Positions 37,121 to 48,299 are shown, counted from the first letter of the stretch. The stretch is 64,000 nt of DNA from Girardinichthys multiradiatus (GCF_021462225.1 NC_061794.1:18555784-18619783), one strand, 5' to 3'. Notes: generated by a model not told the origin, from the sequence alone. Program-made: numbers and translations.

Positions 37121-37352
37121 AGAACGTTATGGAGAACCCTGAGCATCCTCTTCATGAGACTGTCCTACAACAACAGGGTGTCTTCAGTCAGAGGCTTCTT
37201 CAGATCTGCTGTAAGACGGAGCGCTACAGGAGATCCTTCCTGCCCACAGCCATCAGTATCTACAACGGCTCTTTGTAGAAACCCTCATAATGAGCTACAA
37301 CAACATTTAATTTCCCTTTGGGATTAATAAAGTATTTTTGAATTGAATTGAA

Positions 37353-38141
37353 GTTTGTGGCTGTGACGTCACAAAATGATGAAAAGCTTGGGTTGTTTGA
37401 CAGAGAGCAATTTTGAGCAGGGATAAAATAAAAGTCTCTGAACTATATGAAATTAAAAAGGTTTTGTATTAAAGGAATAAATTCATAATGTTAAAAATCA
37501 ACTCTTCATTGTTTTTCCTCTCTTCTCAGGCAAAGTCACGCAGAGCTTTTTTGTAAATTCTCTCCACATCAAATATTTAAAGCGAATTCGTCATAGACAA
37601 GTATTTATAACCTTTTGCAGACTACATTATATCTATTTTATGTTATTCAATCATAACTGTGACGGTCATTCGTGCCCTTTTTTCTATACGTATATGTTGA
37701 AAACCCCTTATCAAACTCGGCAGTGCTGAGGTAATTTAAGACACAAATGTCTTCCAAACGTGTTCCGACGCTTCAGTGCCATGTGGATGATGGTGGTGGC
37801 GTAGATTTTGGCTTGGGAAGCCAGACGTCCCTACAAGTTTCGTCATAAACCCATGAAGTCTGGAAGCTTCTGCGTGGTTCTGCATGAAGACCATCACCAT
37901 CAGTCCCGGGACGCTTCCGGTGTCGCGCCTAAATGAAGCCGCTCTCTTTCTGAGCGCTCCGGTTCGTGTCAGTCTCATGACGCTCTTACACAACCTAGAT
38001 TTACGAAACTGAAGAGAATAAACTTAACAGCTGTGTCTTTTCACATTTTGATGCGTTAGGTCCAAACCTGAGAGTCTTTTGTATTACTTAGTATTGTGAG
38101 ATAATAAAATCTGATCAACAGTGTTCAACAGTGTAAAAACA

Positions 38142-38177
<36 letters not shown>

Positions 38178-38700
38178 AAAAAATATCCTGAAAAACTGAT
38201 GTCTCCTGGTTTCAACAAAGGATCACTGCTCCAGGCATACACAGATGGATACCCACGCTGAAACCAAGACAAAAAGGTTCCAAACGATCCCTCTCTTCCA
38301 CAGTTTTTGGTCTTATTTGAAAGGGCCAGTTCCCAGACAGGAGTTGATGGCAGTTATTTGGGGGCCCCATGGGGCAGGACGCGTGCAAAAACCCCCTATC
38401 TGCAAAGGCGTGACAAAGAACAGCATCGTCTTTACCTAAATAATGACATTTTTGAGCTGAACAGCGATCTGATGTCAAAACAGAATTTCATGCATACGTT
38501 CCCACCCTTAACTGTTTCATAAAGACTTTTAATTTTGTGTGTGAATGTTATGCGTAAAACTGGATTTTGCTCCATCTAAAAAGTTAAGCGTAAAATCATG
38601 AAATAATGAAAGAATAATTATTTTTTGACACCATAACTGTAAAAGCAAAATAATATTATTAGACCTTGTCAGATATTCATGTAGTTTTTTTCTTTAGCAA
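37353..38700. other. Intergenic, no gene recognised
   Basis: AT-rich, apart from a CpG-richer stretch at 37760-37990 and the poly-C tract. The frames at 37736-37993 and 38212-38478 show no family resemblance. Confidence 0.55.
38144..38175. repeat. C32 homopolymer
   Basis: Thirty-two uninterrupted C residues are followed by eight A residues. The true length may differ, since such runs are poorly resolved by sequencing. Confidence 0.95.
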
Positions 38701-38719
38701 CAGAAATATGAGGCACAAT

Positions 38720-38960
38720 AGCGCCATTGTTACTGTGGCGCAGACCAGAGGCGCACAGAGCCAGAGCCTGGATGCTGACGGTGGGAACATGTAGCAGAGG
38801 AGCGGCGGAGCAGTGGCAGATCTGGGGAGGGAGTGGGCCCTGTGTGGTTTGGGAGGGTGGGGGATGTCAGGAGGAGGAGAAGGTTTCCATCTGTTGCGCC
38901 GATCGTGGCGCGTGCCGAACGCGTGAATCCCACCGTCAGCTCCGAGCAGGCATCACCAAG
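38720..38960 (+). promoter_or_regulatory. Candidate hes2 upstream regulatory block
   Basis: This is a CpG-rich island of about 240 bp, 1.1-1.3 kb upstream of the first hes2 gene. It holds CCATTGTT (a SOX-type site) near 38724, ACGGTGGGAACA near 38778 (matching the RBPJ/CSL core GTGGGAA) and a CpG-rich GATCGTGGCGCGTGCC stretch. No coding frame is persuasive. The GTGGGAA core alone is expected several times in 64 kb by chance. Confidence 0.35.
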
Positions 38961-39973
38961 AGCAAAGATGAAGTTAAAGCCAGTAAATCTACAAGAAATG
39001 AAGCTGTGTGGTCTGCAATATTGAGAATTTGAGCTGAGATAGTGCGTTTACAGATCCTAGAAAACAAACACATTTATAAAGAGACGCTTTTTAAGGATCC
39101 TTGATGTAAATATTTCCCTGTGTGTTATCCTTCCAGTTTTTTGACAGACCTTTTTAGGTTTTATATTTTATATTTCTTCTCTTTTTAAACAGACACAACC
39201 ATATACTGTAAATATGCACTTCTCTGTTGTAAAGCGTTTTAAAACTTCGTCCTGTTGATAATGAAACAGGCTCTTCTGGAGGTCCATAAGCAGATGTTAA
39301 TCCATACATAGCGTGGCTTGGGTATCTGGTTCCTTTTTAATGGAATAGATTAACCTCGTCACTTTAGATCCACTCATTTGGCGTTGCGTATGTTTTGTTG
39401 TGGCGGGACATAACCAGACTCTATACACAAAGAAGCTGAACGTAGGTACTTCATGCTTTTATAACTTTATTTCAACACCATGGGCAATGCAACTTTTTAA
39501 ATATTCAATTAGTGCCACTTTCTTCTTTCCGTAATTTAGAATTAAACTACTTTACGCATGAGTTGGAAGGTGAAATCAAATATCAAACCAAGCAGAACCG
39601 TTTATAATTGTTATTTAAATTTTAATTTAATTGATAAAAAGCGTGAAAAGCGAAGCACATTTTACGGAAGGCAACGCAAATGAATAGACTATCAATCAGT
39701 TTCTGCGGCTTAGAAAACGAAAGCATTTCAATTACAGGACTCATGTGCAACTGGATCTGTGTTGAACGTTAAAGCTTTAAATTTTAAAAATAAGAGAGCA
39801 AAACATATACACAAAACTCTGCATACCAATGTACAAACCGGGGTCCCCAACTGGACCAGATGGTCTAGACAGCAACTCTGCTCATTTCCCCAAAGGCATC
39901 GACCCCCGCTCATCCACCCCCACCCTTTCAACACAGTAGCTTGCGTTCCCTCCCCTCTGACGCCCGGGAGCCA

Positions 39974-39981
39974 CATAAATA
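39974..39981 (+). promoter_or_regulatory. Candidate TATA box of hes2 copy 1
   Basis: CATAAATA lies about 90 bp upstream of the ATG in a GC-rich stretch, placing a start near 40005 and giving a 5' UTR of about 60 nt. Confidence 0.5.
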
Positions 39982-40065
39982 GGAGGCTCTCCAGCCCTCT
40001 GGCACACTTGAGCTCAGCTCCTCCAAGAGAAAGTACAAAAAAGCACAACTGCACCTGCGAACGAA

Positions 40066-40875
40066 ATGAGTCCGAGCAACACTGCTGAGGCCGGTCAGCC
40101 TCTTCCTGCTTGCTCCACAGTGGCCCAGAGAAAACAAGCCCACGAACTCAGAAAGGTAAGAAAAATAGATATTCTGAGCAAGCAAGAAATAATCTAAAAT
40201 GAAATGCAATAAAGAGCAGTAAAATGAAAATGGTTGTTATTCCTTTCAGACTTTGAAGCCCTTGCTGGAGAAGAGAAGACGCGCTCGCATTAATGAAAGT
40301 CTGAATCACTTGAAGAGCCTGATTTTACCTCTTGTTGGCAAAGACAACGCACGTTACTCCAAACTTGAGAAAGCCGATATTCTGGAGATGACCGTACGCT
40401 TCATCAGAGATCTTCCTTCCTCCCCCGTCAAAGGTGAGCATCATATTCAACTAAAGCTTCGCTGTTTTAAGTTATCCTCTTTTTCAAATATGCTCTAAAT
40501 TAAAGTCGGTCCACTAATCAGATCTCCACTCTTCTCCATCCAGACTCTACAGACAGTTACAGAGAAGGCTACAAAGCCTGCCTCCAGCGGGTCTCCGCTC
40601 TGCTGCCCAAAACCAACCTGGACCAGGACGCGTGCCGGCGGGTGCACGACTTCATCCAGCAGACCATGTCAGCCACAGTCACACCGACCTGCCTGAACTG
40701 TTGCACCCATAGCCCCAGGACTCTCCCTCAGATCCAACAGAGGCTCTTAAGCCTCAAATCCAGCTTTAGCTCCAGGCCTGAGAGCCAATCCTACATCGGC
40801 CTGGGTGCCCGGGCTCCCAGCCGATCCCAGGCCCTCCAGCATCCGGTCGGCGCTGACATGTGGAGGCCTTGGTAG
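40066..40875 (+). CDS. hes2: Hes2-like bHLH-Orange transcriptional repressor, copy 1
   Basis: Hes proteins bind N- and E-box DNA as dimers and recruit Groucho/TLE through a C-terminal WRPW. Exons are 40066-40155, 40250-40433 and 40544-40875 (606 nt, 201 residues) with consensus GT-AG junctions in phases 0 and 1. Residues 31-45 are the basic region with the Hes hallmark proline ([14 protein letters not shown]). The HLH follows to about residue 86 ([19 protein letters not shown]), with the Orange domain at about 96-133 ([18 protein letters not shown]) and WRPW at 198-201. The sequence [19 protein letters not shown], with DSYREGY in the Orange domain, is closest to HES2, and the position next to espn agrees. 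The usual Hes intron after residue 62 is absent here. Copy 2 lies 21 kb downstream on the same strand. Which copy corresponds to zebrafish hes2.1 or hes2.2 cannot be decided here. Confidence 0.93.
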
Positions 40876-41305
40876 AACTGATGGACGTCCATCTCATCTT
40901 TGTCTGTTTATATGTATATTATCTGTATTCTATCGTTGTTTAAGCAATGAAGACCTGATGAAATTGCTACAGAGGATGTTAATTTTGTTTTTGACGCGTG
41001 TTGCGTTTATTACATGAAGGCAGGAGCACAGATCGCAAACAAACTGAAGTCTATGAACGTTTTAGAATGCAATCCTCTTTGGGGTTTCAAAGAGACGAGT
41101 TGTAGACAACACTTTTGTAAAACCCCAAGGGTTATTTAATTGGAGGGTTGCACTGTGGACTCAAAGCTATTTTGGTCTGTGCAACAGAACAGTCTGTAAA
41201 CACTATGTGTTCTACCTGAATATTTATTTTTCATTTCTGACATGTAAAACAACTTTTTTCTTGACATTTGTGATGTTTTTTCATTGTAAAAAGATTGGAA
41301 ATAAA
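40876..41305 (+). other. 3' UTR of hes2 copy 1, with poly(A) signal
   Basis: AATAAA at 41300-41305 is the first good poly(A) signal after the stop. The region contains a short hairpin-forming motif at 41121-41133 (AACCCCAAGGGTT) that recurs in the 3' UTR of copy 2. Confidence 0.6.
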
Positions 41306-41394
41306 TGTACGCTAAACGCACATGGCTCTCTTGTTTCATCTTTACATTATTGCTGCAAAAGCTCAGATGTGTCCCGAACGTTAATAAGAAGATT

Positions 41395-41640
41395 TAGGGG
41401 GTGGCGAAGGGGAAAGAAAGAAAAAAGGCGCGCAATCACAGAAAGGCACAGATCAGAAAGAGCAAACTGGTGCTGATGAGCAGCTGCTCTATTGTTAGTG
41501 ATGGTAGGCGCCTCTCTGGTTACCGCCAAAACTGTGGGAAGATTCGTGTGAAGGGAGCTGAAAACAGAAGCGATTCCAAGTTTGAAAGAAAGCACAAACA
41601 GCTGGCCACGATACTTCTTTATAGCCCCTAGCAGCTCTTT
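41395..41640. promoter_or_regulatory. Candidate enhancer downstream of hes2 copy 1
   Basis: This is a GC-richer, gene-free block with GAGCAGCTGCTC at 41478-41489 (a palindrome centred on the CAGCTG E-box), ATTGTT at 41491-41496 (SOX-type) and TGTGGGAA at 41533-41540 (RBPJ/CSL). The mix of Notch-effector and proneural sites beside a Hes gene is suggestive only. Confidence 0.35.
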
Positions 41641-42021
41641 ATGCATTACCAGCTTCACACAAGTTCAAATGTCAGGATGTAATGACTTACAATGTTTTCA
41701 TAATATTATGACCTCTCAACAAGTCAAGAAATATTTGATTGTTCTTGTATAACCTGTATTGACCATTTATTTCTATCTAACTGGTCTAAATTAAAGCCTT
41801 TGTTTTCTATATGTTATTGCAAAATTCCTAAATCCTATTCTAAGGGAAATATATATATGGTGTGTCTTTAAATTTACTAAGAATGGGAAGGCTGCAAAAT
41901 TCCCGAACACATTATTTTATGAACAAAGAAAAAAATGCTTACAAGGATTTTAATGTTGAGGTCTTTTTAATATGTTTATGGTTAATCTTAAAGGAATATT
42001 TCACATTTTGTTACAACAAAA

Positions 42022-42567
42022 TGTCATGATTTGTGGGTGCTTTTGGGTTCTTCTTCTTATTATTATTATTATTCTTGATAGGTCTTGAATCATGCTCCTG
42101 TTATTTTACTGGTCATGCTTTGGTTTTTGTCTTCTAGTTCATATATTGTCAAGTTAGGTTTTTGGATCTGGTTATGCTTTAGTTTCATGTTTTTCTAGTT
42201 ATGTTTCTATTAGTTTGTATCCTAGAATTTCTGTTTTGCTCCAGTCACGTTGTGTTCTCTCCTGTCTGTCAATTATCTTCATTCGGTTCACCTGCACCTA
42301 GCATTCAGTCTCCTCGTTTCACCTGATTCTTGCTCCATATATATACATCTGTTCTGTTCATTCCTCGCAGAAACATTTTGGATCATTCACTCACTCTGTT
42401 CATGTCTTGTCCTTTTGCTCATGCCAAGCCTGTCTTGCCAGCCTGCCCATGTCTGTTTTTGCCATCACTCTCTGAAGTAAGTTTTTTTGTTCATTAAATA
42501 ATTTCACCTACAGTCATGCTGCCTGTCCGTCTGCATTCCGGGGTCCTTCGCTACACAAGCCATGACA
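42022..42567 (+). mobile_element. Non-autonomous interspersed repeat with TGTCATGA-type ends, copy B
   Basis: This roughly 546-bp repeat begins TGTCATGAT and ends CATGACA. It matches the reverse complement of 13614-14120, with shared blocks such as GGATCTGGTTATGCTTT and GTCATGCTGCC. It also has an (ATT)n expansion near 42055. It is non-coding. Confidence 0.78.
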
Positions 42568-42589
42568 CTAAACAATTTTATTGGGACTT

Positions 42590-43570
42590 TAGGAGATAGA
42601 CAAACACAAAGCAGTGCATAATTGTCTTAGGGAAATCTTATTGGGTTTACTTTTTTTTTTCACAAATAAAAATGTAAAATAGTGCATTAGTAGACTTTCA
42701 GATTTAACTGAACCCTGAACTGAGGAGATTACTTCAACAGTTCAACATTTTTATGAGCTTCTCTCTAACCTAAAGACAAATAGCCATGAAAGGCTAAAAA
42801 TAATCTTGGTAAAATATTCTTCCTCCGTTCACCAACAGAAATATCCACAACAAATCTGCCTCAAAAGATTCTTGGCACTACTATCTACTGCTATTACTAT
42901 CTCTGTGAAGTTACATTCAGCCCCTTTTAAAAACAATATTACAAGCAATGAACATTTCACAGTGCACTGTTTAATCCATAATCCACCAAGACAAGGCTGT
43001 CCACCTAAACTGACAGACCAGGCAAGAGGAGCATTATCACAGAATCATCCAAAAGCTCCACAGTAACTCTGGAGAAGCTGCAAAAATCCACAGCTCACAT
43101 GTGAGAATCTGTTGACCTGACAACTTTGAATTGTGTGCTCCACAAATCTGACCTCTGGCAAGAAAACATTGGTGAAAGAAAGCCAAAGGAAGTTATATTA
43201 AAAGTTACCACAACGTTGGGGATACAGCTGGAAAAAGGTGCTCTGGTAAAATGAGACGTCATGCAAAGGGCTGTTTGCGGTATACTTTAACTATGAACAG
43301 CACTCTGAAAACACCATCCCCTCTTTAAAAGTTGGCAGGGGAAGTGTCATGCTGTGGGGAGGATTTTCTTCAGCAGGGACAGGGAAGCTGATCAGAGTTT
43401 CTGGGAAGATGGATGGAGCTAAATCTATCAGAGTCCTGAAAGAAAACCTGTTAGAGGCTGCCAAAGACTTGAGAGTGGGCTGGAGGTTCAATTCCCAACA
43501 AGACAGCAATACTAAACACAGAACAAAACTACAATGAAAATATTCCCCAGTGCTGACTACTGAAGTGGCT
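42590..43570 (+). mobile_element. Degenerate Tc1-like transposon
   Basis: Plus-strand transposase blocks are present in order: an HTH-linker remnant near 42990-43060, and KVGRGSVMLWGGFSSAGTGK, KLIRVSGKMDGAK and QQDSNTKHRTK in 43330-43520. Frames are broken and only part of the catalytic region remains. Confidence 0.75.
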
Positions 43571-43972
43571 CTACCTGGACAATATGTAAGTCAGCCACCC
43601 TTTGTGTCTCCTTTCAGCTGTTCCTGCCACAGCTATGTAACAGAACAAGAGGTGGTCTCTCTGTAATTTTAAACCTCCTTTTTGTGGGCTGTGGCACAAT
43701 AATAGGTTATTTAACTGAAGATCCAAAAGTTGTCTTTTATCAGTTTGAAAACAAGCATTCCAATATTAATCTCTACATTTTACTAACATAAAACTATTAA
43801 TTGATTAACTGTTAAGTAATTTTTTGAAGGAAGATGCAAAAGGTTATTTTAGTTCCAGTTTTAGACTGAGCGAATGTTCGTGCTGAATTTATGTCCATTA
43901 AAAGTAAACTAAGAAAAAGGGGTTTCAACCGACTGGACATAACAAGGCAAAGGTGAATATTTAATGACAATA

Positions 43973-45582
43973 CAGGTCCTTCTCAAAATATTAGCATATT
44001 GTGATAAAGTTCATTATTTTCCATATTGTAATGATGAAAATTTAACATTCATATATTTTAGATTCATTGCACACTAACTGAAATATTTCAGGTCTTTTAT
44101 TGTCGTAATACAGATGATTTTGGCATACAGCTCATGAAAACCCAAAATTCCTATCTCACAAAATTAGCATATCATTAAAAGGGTCTCTAAACGAGCTATG
44201 AACCTAATCATCTGAATCAACGAGTTAACTCTAAACACCTGCAAAAGATTCCTGAGGCCTTTAAAACTCCCAGCCTGGTTCATCACTCAAAACCCCAATC
44301 ATGGGTAAGACTGCCGACCTGACTGCTGTCCAGAAGGCCACTATTGACACCCTCAAGCAAGAGGGTAAGACACAGAAAGAAATTTCTGAACCAATAGGCT
44401 GTTCCCAGAGTGCTGTATCAAGGCACCTCAGTGGGAAGTCTGTGGGAAGGAAAAAGTGTGGCAGAAAACGCTGCACAACGAGAAGAGGTGACCGGACCCT
44501 GAGGAAGATTGTGGAGACGGGCCGATTCCAGACCTTGGGGGACCTGCGGAAGTAGTGGACTGAGTCTGGAGTAGAAACATCCAGAGCCACCGTGCACAGG
44601 CGTGTGCAGGAAATGGGCTACAGGTGCCGCATTCCCCAGGTCAAGCCACTTTTGAACCAGCAACAGCGGCAGAAGCACCTGACCTGGGCTACAGAGAAGC
44701 AGCACTGGACTGTTGCTCAGTGGTCCAAAGTACTTTTTTCGGATGAAAGCAAATTCTGCATGTTATTCGGAAATCAAGGTGCCCGAGTCTGGAGGAAGAC
44801 TGGGGAGAAGGAAATGCCAAAATGCCAGAAGTCCAGTATCAAGTACCCACAGTCAGTGATGTTCTGGGGTGCCGTGTCAGCTGCTGTTGTTGGTCCACTG
44901 TGTTTTATCAAGGGCAGGGTCAATGCAGCTAGCTATCAGGAGATTTTGGAGCACTTCATGTTTCCATCTGCTGAAAAGCTTTATGGAGATGAAGATTTCA
45001 TTTTTCAGCATGACCTGGCACCTGCTCACAGTGCCAAAACCACTAGTAAATGGTTTACTGACCATGGTTTCACTGTGCTCAATTGGCTTGCCAACTCTCC
45101 CGACCTGAACCCCATAGAGAATCTGAGGGATATTGTGAAGAGAACGTTGAGAGACTCAAGACCCAACACTCTGGATGAGCTAAAGGCCGCTATCGAAGCA
45201 TCCTGGGCCTCCATAAGACCTCAGCAGTGCCACAGGCTGATTGCCTCCATGCCACGCCGCATTGAAGCAGTCATTTCTGCAAAAGGATTCCCGACCAAGT
45301 ATTGAGTGCATAACTGTACATGATTATTTGAAGGTTGACGTTTTTTGTATTAAAAACACTTTTCTTTTATTGGTCGGATGAAATATGCTAATTTTGTGAG
45401 ATAGGAATTTTGGGTTTTCATGAGCTGTATGCCAAAATCATCTGTATTAAGACAATAAAAGACCTGAAATATTTCAGTTAGTGTGCAATGAATCTAAAAT
45501 ATATGAATGTTAAATTTTCATCATGACATTATGGAAAATAATGAACTTTATCACAATATGCTAATATTTTGAGAAGGACCTG
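43973..45582 (+). mobile_element. Tc1-like DNA transposon, complete ends, copy 2
   Basis: This 1610-bp element has TA at 43971-43972 and 45583-45584 and the same roughly 200-bp inverted repeats as copy 1 (1511-3084), starting CAGGTCCTTCTCAAAATATT. It is nearly identical to copy 1 along its whole length, which implies recent activity of the family in this lineage. Confidence 0.94.
44301..45305 (+). pseudogene. Tc1-like transposase with a single premature stop (copy 2)
   Basis: The frame spans 334 codons from [10 protein letters not shown] to FPTKY, the usual Tc1 transposase size. It is interrupted only by a TAG at 44553-44555, where copy 1 has a CAG-containing sequence. N-terminal paired HTH domains, GRKR linker, LFSDES (first Asp), QHDLAPAH (second Asp) and [10 protein letters not shown] (Glu) are present with 34 residues between the second Asp and the Glu, so DD34E. 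The downstream in-frame Met at 44592 would give only the catalytic part. It is probably inactive, but barely decayed. Confidence 0.92.
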
Positions 45583-45664
45583 TACTAGGAAACTCTTTGG
45601 GTACTTGTCTACCTCAGATCTGCATTTATATATCTTCCAGTCCATCCACCATGTGGCAGCAGGC

Positions 45665-46945
45665 CAATATAATACTTTGCCAAAGTATTCATCCCATTGA
45701 ACTTCATATTTTCCTACATTACACCCAAACACGAATGTATTTTATTGTGATAGTACAATAAGAAGTAGCGCCTAACTGTGAATGAAGGGAATTGCATGTT
45801 AATTTTTTTTTGCAAATGAAAATTGGCAAAGTGTGGTGGCCATCTGAAAAGTTAATCCCAAAATTATTTATACCCCTAGCAGATTTAACTTGAAAGAAAT
45901 TTAAAAATTTGACCTACATGTTTTTTCGTACTGGAAGTAAGAGTAACATTGTGGAGTGGTCCAGCTATAGTCCCGACTTGAATCTGTGGAGGGAGCTAAA
46001 GATTAGGGTGATAGCAAGGAGACTGTCACCATTGATGGTGGTGAAGGACTGAAGTGGTAACAGTACATTGGAAGAGTCATTGAAGATGGAAACTTTTTAA
46101 TGAAGGTAACAGGAACCGAGGATAAGAACAGGAAGATAACAGACGACCAGACAATGAGGGAACTTAAAACACAGATTTAAATAGGGATTAACAGAAATCA
46201 GGTGAGTGCAATCAACAAAAACCAAACAGAGACTAAAATGTAACTTTTTGACCACCAAGGAAAATGCTAAGTGTGGCGCAAACCCAACACATCCCACCAT
46301 CCCAAGAACACCATCCCCACAGTGTACAATGGCGGTGGTGGCACCATCATGGTGTGGGGAGGATTAGGAAACTAGTCCAAGTCGAAGGAAGTACAGGGAT
46401 ATTCTTGAGCAACAGTGTGTCAGTCTGCCTGAAAGACTGGGTCGGAGGTTCACCGTCCAGCAGGACAATGACCCGAAGCATACTGCTGAAGCAACACTCA
46501 AGTGGTTTACGGGGAAACATTTAAATGCGTTGGAATTGCCTAGTCAAAGTCCAGACCTTAATCCAATCGAGAATCTGTGGTTAGACGTTATGTTTGCTAT
46601 TCACAGGCAAAACATATCCACCACAAAGTAGCTGGAGCAGTTTTGCTTTGAGAAATCTGCAAAAATCTCAGTGGCAAGATGTGGTAAGATTATAGAGACT
46701 TATCCAAAGAGATTTGCAGCTGTAATTGCCACAAAAGGTGCATGCTGACGTTTTCTGATATTTTGTCCTATTTGTTGTTTGCTTCACGAAAAAAATAAAA
46801 TAATAATACATCTTTAAAGTTGTAGGCATGTTCTGTAATTGAAATGTTGCAAACTCTCAAGCAACCCATTTTAATTCCGGGTTGTGAGGCAACAAAACAT
46901 GAAAAATGCCAAGGGGGTGAATACTTTTGCAAGTAACTGTATGTC
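45665..46945 (+). mobile_element. Degenerate Tc1-like transposon with recognisable ends
   Basis: The left edge (CTTTGCCAAAGTATTCATCC) and right edge (GGGGGTGAATACTTTTGCAA) are inverted Tc1-type termini. Between them are transposase remnants (QQDNDPKHTAEATLKWF and [15 protein letters not shown] at 46460-46600). An internal deletion has removed most of the N-terminal half. Confidence 0.75.
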
Positions 46946-47199
46946 TTCAAAGTACCAGTAGAAACATGCAAAAAGCTGCTCAGCAATTATAAGAAGTGTT
47001 TGATTGCTGTAATGACAACAAATATTTTCCACTGATTATTGAGAAGCATATGAAAATTTTCGAAATGCAAATTTTTAAGAAATTTAAGACATTTCAAAAA
47101 AAATTTTTGCAGTGCTTTATCTTTTGAGAGATGCCTTTCTCATTTCTTATCAGAAACAAGCTTCTAGGTTGAGTGAAAAATGATTTTGAATCTACATCT

Positions 47200-47900
47200 G
47201 GTGGGTATAAATAACTGGGGGCTGAACTGTGCCCCGCTATCCACATTCAGTCAAAACCTTGCAAAATCACCTTTTGTTGTAGTCACAGCTTGATGTGCTT
47301 GTTTATCACCTTTGCACATCTAGAGACTGAGGTTTTCCCCATTCTTATTCAAAAATAGCTCAGGTTTAGTCAGATTGCATAGAAAGCCTCTGTCAACAGA
47401 AGTATTTTCTTATTTTTAGCAGCAGATTCTCTATTGTTTTGAGAGCTAGACCTTGACTGGACCATTCTAACGCACAAATATTTTATTTCTCACAAGCTTT
47501 ACTCCAACCCTTTTAGTGCATTATCTAATGCTCTCCTTGCTCAGTCTATCAGTTTAGGTAAGTAGCCATGTCTTGTTAGGTTTGCAGTTGTGCACTACTC
47601 TTTTGGTTGATGGACTGAACAGTGCTTTGTGCTCAAAGGTTAGGATGTTGTTTTAAACTTAACCCTGCATTAAACCTCTTTACAAGACGAGTCCTACCCA
47701 GTTTGCTGTGTTCCTTGTTCTTCATGGTGCTTTTTTAAACTGATACTGTAACAAACCTCTGAGGCCTTCACAGTAAACCTTGATTTATACTGACAATACA
47801 TTGCACACAATCTTAACTGTGTAATTCTGAAGGCAACTGGCTGCCCTGGATTGTGTTAAGAAGAATAAGAGTATATTCACCTAAAGGGGAAGGACGTTTG
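47200..47900 (-). mobile_element. Degenerate Tc1-like transposon fragment
   Basis: The sequence corresponds on the minus strand to the 5' part of a fish Tc1 element, for example the stretch 47470-47760 matching the conserved N-terminal coding region. There is no open frame. It ends about 350 bp before the Harbinger element. Confidence 0.5.
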
Positions 47901-48299
47901 GGGATGCCTGTTTAATTCCACCTCACCAGACAGTGTCCTGGTGGAAGCTTTTGGGAGGAGCTCATGTGAGCACTGGAGCAGTTTTGGTGCTGCTCCAGAA
48001 TCTTCTTTTTTTAACAACATTGAGGTTCAAGAAGCAGGGTAGCTACCTGACAATGTGAGAGGATCCTATGAAATTATTCCAACATGCAAGTAAGTTTATA
48101 CATCCTGGATATTAAACCAACCAGAAACATTCTCTGTTAAGCCCTAAGGGGTTTAGAAGCAATTTCTGCTTCTAAAGTGGTGCTGTATAGACATAGAAGA
48201 CATAGGAGAATATTGTTCAAGTGAAAGCACTATTGCAACTGTTACTATGTCATAGATACGGTGGCCGGGGGGTGCAAAACACTTTTACAAGTACCGAAA

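Larger units (their letters stand above)
33430..37352 (+). mobile_element. L2/CR1-group LINE, near full length, with nested insertions
   Basis: In order it carries a small hydrophobic frame (33436-33651), an endonuclease region (33648-34591), a linker (34600-35200), reverse transcriptase (35860-37120) and a 3' tail (CCCTTTGGGATTAATAAAGT, then TTGAATTGAATTGAA, 37313-37352). Two antisense LINE insertions interrupt it, at 33893-33948 and 35216-35795. A frameshift lies near 36055 and a TAA at 34589-34591. It is transcribed in the direction of hes2 and ends about 2.7 kb upstream of the first hes2 gene. The clade call is by motif resemblance. Confidence 0.88.
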
